Shown piece after piece: positions 7,045 through 11,269 of a DNA stretch of 11,269 nucleotides (the stretch's first letter is position 1; each line of letters starts with the position of its first letter). Source of the stretch: Candidatus Nanohalarchaeota archaeon (GTDB taxonomy: Archaea; EX4484-52; B79-G9). The notes under the pieces were generated by a model. That model saw nothing but the letters and a program-made list of their open reading frames with translations. It searched no databases and was not told the origin of the DNA. The stretch spans positions 1 through 11,269 of the forward strand of contig JAFCBW010000023.1 of NCBI GenBank assembly GCA_017610525.1, read 5' to 3'. The position numbers and the translations under genes were made by a program.

Positions 7045-8331
7045 TCACCCTCTGCGTCCCCCAATCCACCTATAAACTTCATCCCGTACCTCCTCAACCC
7101 CTGCGCCGGCCCCGACACCCAAAAGCGGCTTAACCCTATGCAAATCATGCTCCTCCCTGACACGCTCATACCCTCCGCCAGTAACATTAAGCAATATCCT
7201 ATCAGTAGAACCCACCTGCTGATTCTCAACCGCCTTGACAAGAGACGCAACACTCACAGAAGCCGCGGGATCAATATCAATCTCCTCTGCGCTGACAAAC
7301 AACCTCCCCGCATCATCCGCCTCCCTGTTACTCACACACTCAATCATCCCGCCCGCATCGCACAGCATATCATACACCCCCCCGGCCACAGAATACGGCG
7401 GATTCCTGTTTGAAAGCACATCAGCGCGCATCTCACGGATCGACGCCTCCGCATTAATCATATCAATATCTGCCGCAATCTCACGCCGCCCGTCCTTCCA
7501 CGCACTATACATTGGAACAAAAGGCAGATTCTGTGAAAGGCAGAACTTAGGAAGCACATTACCGAACCGCCCATCCCGTATAATCCTCATCGCCGCCTCC
7601 CAGCACGCGATCGCACCGGTCCCGCTGCCAACCCCCTGGAAATAATAATCCGGCAGCCGCTTCATAAACACAGCCCCATCCAGAAGAACAGTACCCATCC
7701 CATCCCTTCTGGCAACATTCTTCGCACCCCCTTCACCCAAAAACCCCTTAAGCGAAGAGACCTTCTCACCAAACCTGATCGCATCAGTATAATCCCCTCT
7801 GACAGATATCAGGCAGACATTATCCGTCTCCTGTGTAGTCCACATACGCTCAAGGCAGCACTCAGGAACAACAGTGACCACCGGGCTCTGTGTCACAGAA
7901 GAGATCTGCGCAAACGCCCTCGAAGTATTCCCTGCAGACGCCACAACAAGCGTATCTTTGCACTTCTCCTTTACCCGGACAACCGTAGGCAGCACTTCCA
8001 GTTCCTTAAAAGAGCACGACTTGATATTCGCATGCCTCTCAGGCCAGTACCCATTAAACGTGATGTATAGGTTCTTCAATCCAAGCTCCTTTGAAAGGCC
8101 TTCACTTTTATACGTAATAGGCCCCGAATCAACAGGAAGATGGCCTTCAACAGGAAGAAAATCAATATACTTAAACACCCCTGGAAGATTCCTGACCGTA
8201 AGCTGCTCTGCACGATACTCAGTCCGAAGCAAAGAATTATGCCCCAAAGGACACCTGTCCGTACACTCATCCTTCACGACTTTGCCGCATTCAACGCATC
8301 TCAAGACATACTTCTCATTTTCTATATTCAC
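7045..8331 (-). CDS. Cysteate synthase (PLP-dependent, coenzyme M biosynthesis)
   Basis: The 428-residue protein is a threonine-synthase-like fold type II PLP enzyme with the cysteate synthase signature. It has an N-terminal cysteine-rich region (Cys12, Cys15, Cys23, Cys27), SCSFKELE with the likely PLP lysine Lys109, SAGNTSRAF (132-140) for substrate/cofactor binding, and the glycine loop GVGSGTGAIACWE (233-245). Cysteate synthase joins O-phosphoserine and sulfite to give L-cysteate, the first step of the Methanosarcina-type route to coenzyme M; transamination and sulfopyruvate decarboxylase follow elsewhere in the genome. The start is GTG at 8331, overlapping the TGA of the Fe-S gene by four bases (GTGA), with GAGG about 12 bases upstream. 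The alternative is threonine synthase, but the SCSFKELE context and the cytosolic cluster favour cysteate synthase. Confidence 0.87.
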   Translation of the reverse strand: MNIENEKYVLRCVECGKVVKDECTDRCPLGHNSLLRTEYRAEQLTVRNLPGVFKYIDFLPVEGHLPVDSGPITYKSEGLSKELGLKNLYITFNGYWPERHANIKSCSFKELEVLPTVVRVKEKCKDTLVVASAGNTSRAFAQISSVTQSPVVTVVPECCLERMWTTQETDNVCLISVRGDYTDAIRFGEKVSSLKGFLGEGGAKNVARRDGMGTVLLDGAVFMKRLPDYYFQGVGSGTGAIACWEAAMRIIRDGRFGNVLPKFCLSQNLPFVPMYSAWKDGRREIAADIDMINAEASIREMRADVLSNRNPPYSVAGGVYDMLCDAGGMIECVSNREADDAGRLFVSAEEIDIDPAASVSVASLVKAVENQQVGSTDRILLNVTGGGYERVREEHDLHRVKPLLGVGAGAGVEEVRDEVYRWIGGRRG

Positions 8332-8948
8332 AGTCTCACATCCTCGATCCTCACATGTGTCCCATACTCTTTATTAAGCACCATATTGACAACCCCTGTA
8401 TGGCTCAGGTTCATCATGCAATACCCTGGCAAGAACCTCTGTCTCAATCCAAACACCGGCTCTTTGGCAAAAACCCTCGCAACACCCTCGAACCCTGCCA
8501 CATGATACGCTTCAACATCAAAAAATTGCTTGCCTCTCGAATACTTCGGACCCACGACCCAGCACGTCAAAACCCCTGTAACCACATTCGCATCAATCAC
8601 CTTAAGCACATGCTGCACAGGACACCCCGCCCCCGCAGGCCTGCCGACAACAATATCTCCCTTTTTGATATTCCACTTTTCAACAAGGTCTCCCCTGAAC
8701 AGAAGTATTATCTTCCTGACAGAAACCTCCCCCGGCAGCGGCTCAAGAATAAAATCATACTTCCTGTCAAGCAGATCCGACCCCGAATAAACCGCATCCT
8801 CAGACACTGCCTCCTCCTTTCCTTTACCATAAAACACACAATCAGGATAACTCTTCTCTCCTTTATCCACAAGCTCAACAAACTCAGTGCAAGTCTTCAC
8901 ACCGCACATCCCGCAGTTTTTGCCGGGTGGCTTCCACTTCATCTCCAC
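8328..8948 (-). CDS. Protein with N-terminal 4Fe-4S domain, function unknown
   Basis: The 206-residue protein starts with a PF04060-type Fe-S domain (Cys12, Cys15, Cys20, Cys37; motif NCGMCGVKTCTEF then PDC). A beta-rich domain follows, with VVGRPAGAGCPVQHVLKV (100-117), VLTCWVVGPKY and GLRQRFLPGYCMMN, including conserved-looking Cys109, Cys129 and Cys177. Similar Fe-S domains occur in CO dehydrogenase/acetyl-CoA synthase corrinoid subunits and in corrinoid activators, but the rest of this protein does not match those. The GTG start at 8948 is directly adjacent to the GTPase stop (TGA GTG), with AGGGGAG five bases upstream. An ATG two codons later is possible but has poorer spacing. It probably passes electrons or binds a metal cofactor together with the neighbouring GTPase and ABC ATPase; this is inferred from the operon. 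Confidence 0.82.
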   Translation of the reverse strand: MEMKWKPPGKNCGMCGVKTCTEFVELVDKGEKSYPDCVFYGKGKEEAVSEDAVYSGSDLLDRKYDFILEPLPGEVSVRKIILLFRGDLVEKWNIKKGDIVVGRPAGAGCPVQHVLKVIDANVVTGVLTCWVVGPKYSRGKQFFDVEAYHVAGFEGVARVFAKEPVFGLRQRFLPGYCMMNLSHTGVVNMVLNKEYGTHVRIEDVRL

Positions 8949-9653
8949 TCAATCTCCCCTGTACAGGTAGTCAGCACCGTCCAGCTTCCTTATCACTCCA
9001 AAATGATTCTGCCATCCAATATCTTTTTTGCCGATGCAGACAGTGCAAACCCCAAGTGGCGCCATACCCCTCAACTCAATCTTATCTTTATCTATATCAG
9101 AAAGAGAATCAATAGTCCTCATAAGATATTGTACTCCTGTTCCCTGCACGGCATTCATCTCAACAATATCCATGCTCTTGCTGACTTCCTTTATCTTCTC
9201 CCTGAACACCTCCCTCTCTGCCTGCGAAATCAGGTCAATTTTGGTGACCACAGCAACATCAGCCAATGATACCATAGGTCCCATCTTAAGAGGTGTATTT
9301 GTCCCGCTGATAGCGCTAAGCACAACAATGCCAAGCCCTTCTGTAGTGTACGGGGAACACCTCAAACACAAACCTGCACTCTCCATAATAAGAAAATCAG
9401 AACCATTCTTCTCTGCCCAATCGATAGCATCCCCAAGAACCATGATGCCCGTATGGTCAGGGCAAAGGTCACCGGAATAAACCTTCCGTGTAGGGATGCC
9501 GAACTCCTTTTTAAGCTCTTCATCCTCAAAAGCCCTGACAACATCAATCTTAAAATAAGAAACCTTACTCTTCAGAAGCAGATGCCTTATCACCTGCCTC
9601 GCAACAGTCGTCTTGCCCGCAGATGGAGGACCTGCTATGATCAGCAATTTCAT
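8949..9653 (-). CDS. HypB/G3E-like GTPase with Cys-pair motifs
   Basis: This 234-residue SIMIBI-class GTPase has a P-loop GPPSAGKTT (8-16) at the N-terminus and TKID (137-140) as the G4 guanine-recognition motif. Metal-site candidates resemble HypB: Cys64 and His67 in SGDLCPDHTG, CxxC Cys96/Cys99 in ESAGLCLRCSP, and a second C-terminal CxxC, Cys203/Cys206 in GVCTVCIGK. HypB, UreG and CooC-type proteins deliver nickel or other metals to enzymes in a nucleotide-dependent way, so a similar chaperone or activation role is likely. The start at 9653 is chosen because it gives the P-loop directly after the first strand and follows the ABC ATPase stop by two bases; an in-frame ATG ten codons upstream would overlap that gene. 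The target enzyme is unknown. Confidence 0.84.
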   Translation of the reverse strand: MKLLIIAGPPSAGKTTVARQVIRHLLLKSKVSYFKIDVVRAFEDEELKKEFGIPTRKVYSGDLCPDHTGIMVLGDAIDWAEKNGSDFLIMESAGLCLRCSPYTTEGLGIVVLSAISGTNTPLKMGPMVSLADVAVVTKIDLISQAEREVFREKIKEVSKSMDIVEMNAVQGTGVQYLMRTIDSLSDIDKDKIELRGMAPLGVCTVCIGKKDIGWQNHFGVIRKLDGADYLYRGD

Positions 9654-9655
9654 CT

Positions 9656-10459
9656 CTAACACGCCTGCCCAAACAGCTGCCAACAGTCTGCTATTGATTC
9701 ACCCGACCTTATCTTCTCCCGTACAATATCAATTCTCCTATCAGTCTGCATTATCTCCTTCAATGTACTCTTCTCCTCACCATTAGGCTTTATGACTTTT
9801 TCAACAGCGCCATTACTCATGACAACCCTCTTATCGCACATAAGCGATATCAGCGGATCATGGGTGACGAAAACCACTGCCTTCCTGAACCTCTTCACAC
9901 ACTCAATCACTTTGTCCTTGTATATTCCTGCATTTTCAACCTCATCAAGAAGAATTATCGGCGAATTGCTGATAACAACAGCATCGGCGATCATCAATGC
10001 CCGTGTCTGCCCACCCGAAAGCCCGGTAATCTTCACATCACCGGATATTTTCTCTCCAACAAACTCATTTGCAAGCTCAATTGTTTTCAAAGCCACATCC
10101 TCCACATCACCCATCTTCCTTGCTTTTATATGCATTTCAAGAAACTCAGAAACAGGCAGGTCAGCAAGACACTTAGTATTCTGTGTGATTGATGCAATCG
10201 GCTTCTTTGATGGGTCCCGCACATATTCTTCCGGCGGATGCGCGCCATTGACAAGAACAGTCCTGCCTGTAACTGTATCTTTTCGTGCAAACATCTCTAT
10301 ATCATTGATAAGTGCGCTCTTGCCAGAACCAGTCGGGCCGACAATAGATATAGTCTCACCGGGCACAATAACAATATTATCATAGCCTTCTTTCTCCCCG
10401 TTTTTCTTCGTGCCGGGCAGGATTCTTATCTCTCTTATATCAATATCTTCAGGATCCAT
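9656..10459 (-). CDS. Soluble ABC-type ATPase
   Basis: The 267-residue protein is a single ABC ATPase domain. It has Walker A GPTGSGKS (41-48), a Q-loop at Gln93 (SITQN), signature LSGGQ (147-151), Walker B IILLDE (168-173) and the switch histidine His200 (FVTHD). A 30-residue C-terminal helical extension ends in QLFGQAC. No membrane protein gene is in the operon, so it is unlikely to be a transporter and more likely a soluble energy-coupling ATPase. Methanogens have one such precedent, the A2 component that helps activate methyl-coenzyme M reductase, although that protein has two domains. It is the first gene of the operon, with a TATA box about 27 bases before the ATG and no leader. The gene ends two bases before the GTPase start. 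Activation or assembly of a metalloenzyme is the favoured but unproven role. Confidence 0.86.
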   Translation of the reverse strand: MDPEDIDIREIRILPGTKKNGEKEGYDNIVIVPGETISIVGPTGSGKSALINDIEMFARKDTVTGRTVLVNGAHPPEEYVRDPSKKPIASITQNTKCLADLPVSEFLEMHIKARKMGDVEDVALKTIELANEFVGEKISGDVKITGLSGGQTRALMIADAVVISNSPIILLDEVENAGIYKDKVIECVKRFRKAVVFVTHDPLISLMCDKRVVMSNGAVEKVIKPNGEEKSTLKEIMQTDRRIDIVREKIRSGESIADCWQLFGQAC

Positions 10460-10474
10460 AACACATTATATGGG

Positions 10475-10508
10475 CAGATAAGTATTTATGTCTTTCCCAA
10501 ATTATCTG
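10475..10508. promoter_or_regulatory. Inverted repeat around the operon TATA box, candidate operator
   Basis: CAGATAA (10475-10481) and its exact reverse complement TTATCTG (10502-10508) are separated by 20 bases that hold most of the minus-strand TATA element. The centre-to-centre distance is 27 bases. The arms do not extend further. The position next to the gene for an HTH protein fits an operator for it, which is an inference. Confidence 0.4.
10481..10490 (-). promoter_or_regulatory. TATA box of the ABC ATPase operon
   Basis: The minus strand reads CATAAATACT, preceded by purine-rich GGGAAAGA that could serve as the BRE. Its centre is about 26 bases before the ATG at 10459, so transcription would begin at or next to the start codon: a leaderless operon. 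Confidence 0.6.
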
Positions 10509-10530
10509 AATTATTGACCTTAATAGGAAA

Positions 10531-10540
10531 AACATATAAA
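10531..10540 (+). promoter_or_regulatory. TATA box of the HTH regulator gene
   Basis: AACATATAAA with upstream purine-rich AGGAAA (BRE-like) is centred about 28 bases before the ATG at 10564. There is no Shine-Dalgarno before that ATG, so the transcript is predicted to be leaderless. It faces away from the operon promoter in the same 104-base gap. Confidence 0.65.
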
Positions 10541-10563
10541 ACTATTTGCCTAATAATACTAAT

Positions 10564-11058
10564 ATGTTATCCAAAAGAATATTCGATAGTAATACCGACT
10601 TCAAAACACTTTTAGGAGATGAACTAAAGAAAAAAGGCATGAGCATAAAAGAGCTTGCAGACAGGTCAGGGATACCCGCCGCAACCATCTATAAGATAAC
10701 CTCCGGCGAAAGAGACCCGAGATTTTCAACAGTAAAAAGAATCATAAGAGTTCTCGACCCCAAAAAAGAAGATTTCATAGCGATCATTGGCGCAAAATTC
10801 CTGCTCCACGAGCTAAGAACCCCTGAAATAGAAATCGGCAGCAAAAACTACAAAATAAAAGAATGCCCCATAACTTCAATAGAAGAATGCGTAATCTCCA
10901 CTGTCCGCGCAGAAAAAGACGGCGCATCCGGCATAATCTGCGCCCCTGTACTTGCATCAATGATAGAAAAAGCCGTAGATATTCCTGTAGTGATAATGCG
11001 CCCAAAAGAAGACGTCCTGAAAGACGCCATCTCAAGCCTTGTAAAAAAGATAGCCTAA
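10564..11058 (+). CDS. XRE-family HTH transcriptional regulator with C-terminal sensor-like domain
   Basis: The 164-residue protein has a helix-turn-helix of the Cro/XRE type (about 15-67): MSIKELADRSGIPAATIYKITSG, split over recognisable helices, then KRIIRVL. Residues about 95-164 form an alpha/beta domain (ECPITSIEECVISTVRAEKDG, ASGIICAPVLASMIEKAV, IPVVIMRPKEDVL) resembling the receptor part of PrpR_N-type regulators, which sense small molecules; that match is tentative. The ATG at 10564 is used because the TATA box lies 28 bases before it; an in-frame start six codons upstream would lie before the predicted transcription start. It is divergent to the ABC ATPase operon and close to its promoter, so it is the likely regulator of that operon and possibly of itself. 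The effector is unknown. Confidence 0.85.
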   Translation: MLSKRIFDSNTDFKTLLGDELKKKGMSIKELADRSGIPAATIYKITSGERDPRFSTVKRIIRVLDPKKEDFIAIIGAKFLLHELRTPEIEIGSKNYKIKECPITSIEECVISTVRAEKDGASGIICAPVLASMIEKAVDIPVVIMRPKEDVLKDAISSLVKKIA

Positions 11059-11269
11059 GACTCTGATTGCTTTCTAAGGATGCCGGTTATATTTTTAAAA
11101 AACAAAGACGCATTCTCAAGAGACTCCTCTGCCGGTTCCAGATTTGCCTGCGGAAGCTTCTGGTATGTATATTTACCTCTTTTGCCTTTCTCAAGAGAAT
11201 ATATTCCCAAAAGATCCTCTGCGCGCATAATCATTCTTTGGTATATCATCAACAACTGCACATCCAGCT
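11055..11269 (-). CDS. C-terminal end of an unrecognised gene
   Basis: The minus-strand frame is open from the window's right edge (Leu-Asp-Val upstream of the first candidate start) and ends at TAG 11057-11055, so only the last 71 residues are seen. They read as helical, with MIYQRMIMRAEDLLGIYS, then a basic GKRGKYTYQKLP, and a final helix with FFKNITGILRKQ. No family was recognised. The GTG at 11261 is not needed as a start. Its stop overlaps the stop of the convergent regulator gene by two bases. Confidence 0.6.
   Translation of the reverse strand, partial: LDVQLLMIYQRMIMRAEDLLGIYSLEKGKRGKYTYQKLPQANLEPAEESLENASLFFKNITGILRKQSES

Noticed and set aside
8355..9269. 304-codon plus-strand frame opposite the Fe-S and GTPase genes
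   Set aside because: Composition is typical of an antisense shadow and it covers two well-supported minus-strand genes with clear motifs.
10471..10499. TGGG / CCCA dyad around the operon TATA box
   Set aside because: Only four contiguous pairs plus one match; weaker than the 7-base repeat in the same place and possible by chance.
1..11269. CRISPR arrays, tRNA or rRNA genes, insertion sequences
   Set aside because: No regularly spaced repeats, no tRNA-like sequence recognised, and no transposase or terminal inverted repeats were found by eye.

Overview
The window comes from an archaeon, most likely a methanogen or methane-oxidising relative of the Methanomicrobia (Methanosarcinales or Methanomicrobiales side). 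The main reason is a probable cysteate synthase (7045-8331), the coenzyme M biosynthesis enzyme characterised in that group. An XPB helicase / Bax1 nuclease pair, TATA boxes placed about 25-28 bases before start codons with no leader, and Shine-Dalgarno motifs such as GAGGTG and GGAG inside operons also fit an archaeon. Base composition is moderate. Nearly all genes lie on the minus strand and their coding strand is purine-rich.

Layout, left to right. (1) A plus-strand protein, cut by the window's left edge, with a C-terminal segment like MbcA/ParS-type antitoxins or SEC-C proteins (2-1225). (2) A minus-strand DNA-repair operon, XPB > Bax1 > HicB-like protein (4556-1245). XPB and Bax1 overlap by four bases, and the HicB start follows the Bax1 stop after one base. 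(3) A minus-strand accessory stretch (6641-4633): an unrecognised acidic protein, a small conserved protein starting MARRCWVFSPGSGG, and a membrane-anchored endonuclease/exonuclease/phosphatase (EEP) gene split by a frameshift. (4) A tightly packed minus-strand operon (10459-6723): soluble ABC ATPase > HypB-like metal-chaperone-type GTPase with Cys pairs > protein with an N-terminal 4Fe-4S domain > cysteate synthase > a small gene interrupted by an in-frame TGA. (5) A divergent plus-strand HTH regulator (10564-11058) that shares a 104-base promoter region with this operon. (6) The 3' end of an unrecognised minus-strand gene (11055-11269) whose stop codon overlaps that of the regulator.

The most interesting unit is region 4-5. 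Three uncharacterised proteins (ABC ATPase, GTPase with paired cysteines, Fe-S protein) are translationally coupled to a coenzyme M biosynthesis enzyme, next to a divergent regulator and a perfect 7-base inverted repeat around the operon's TATA box. I infer a metal- or Fe-S-dependent maturation or activation module tied to coenzyme M or methanogenesis, under local control. That function is not shown by the sequence. Two genes are broken as read: EEP by a frameshift near 4960, and the small gene by TGA at 6831-6833. Both may be real decay or sequencing errors.
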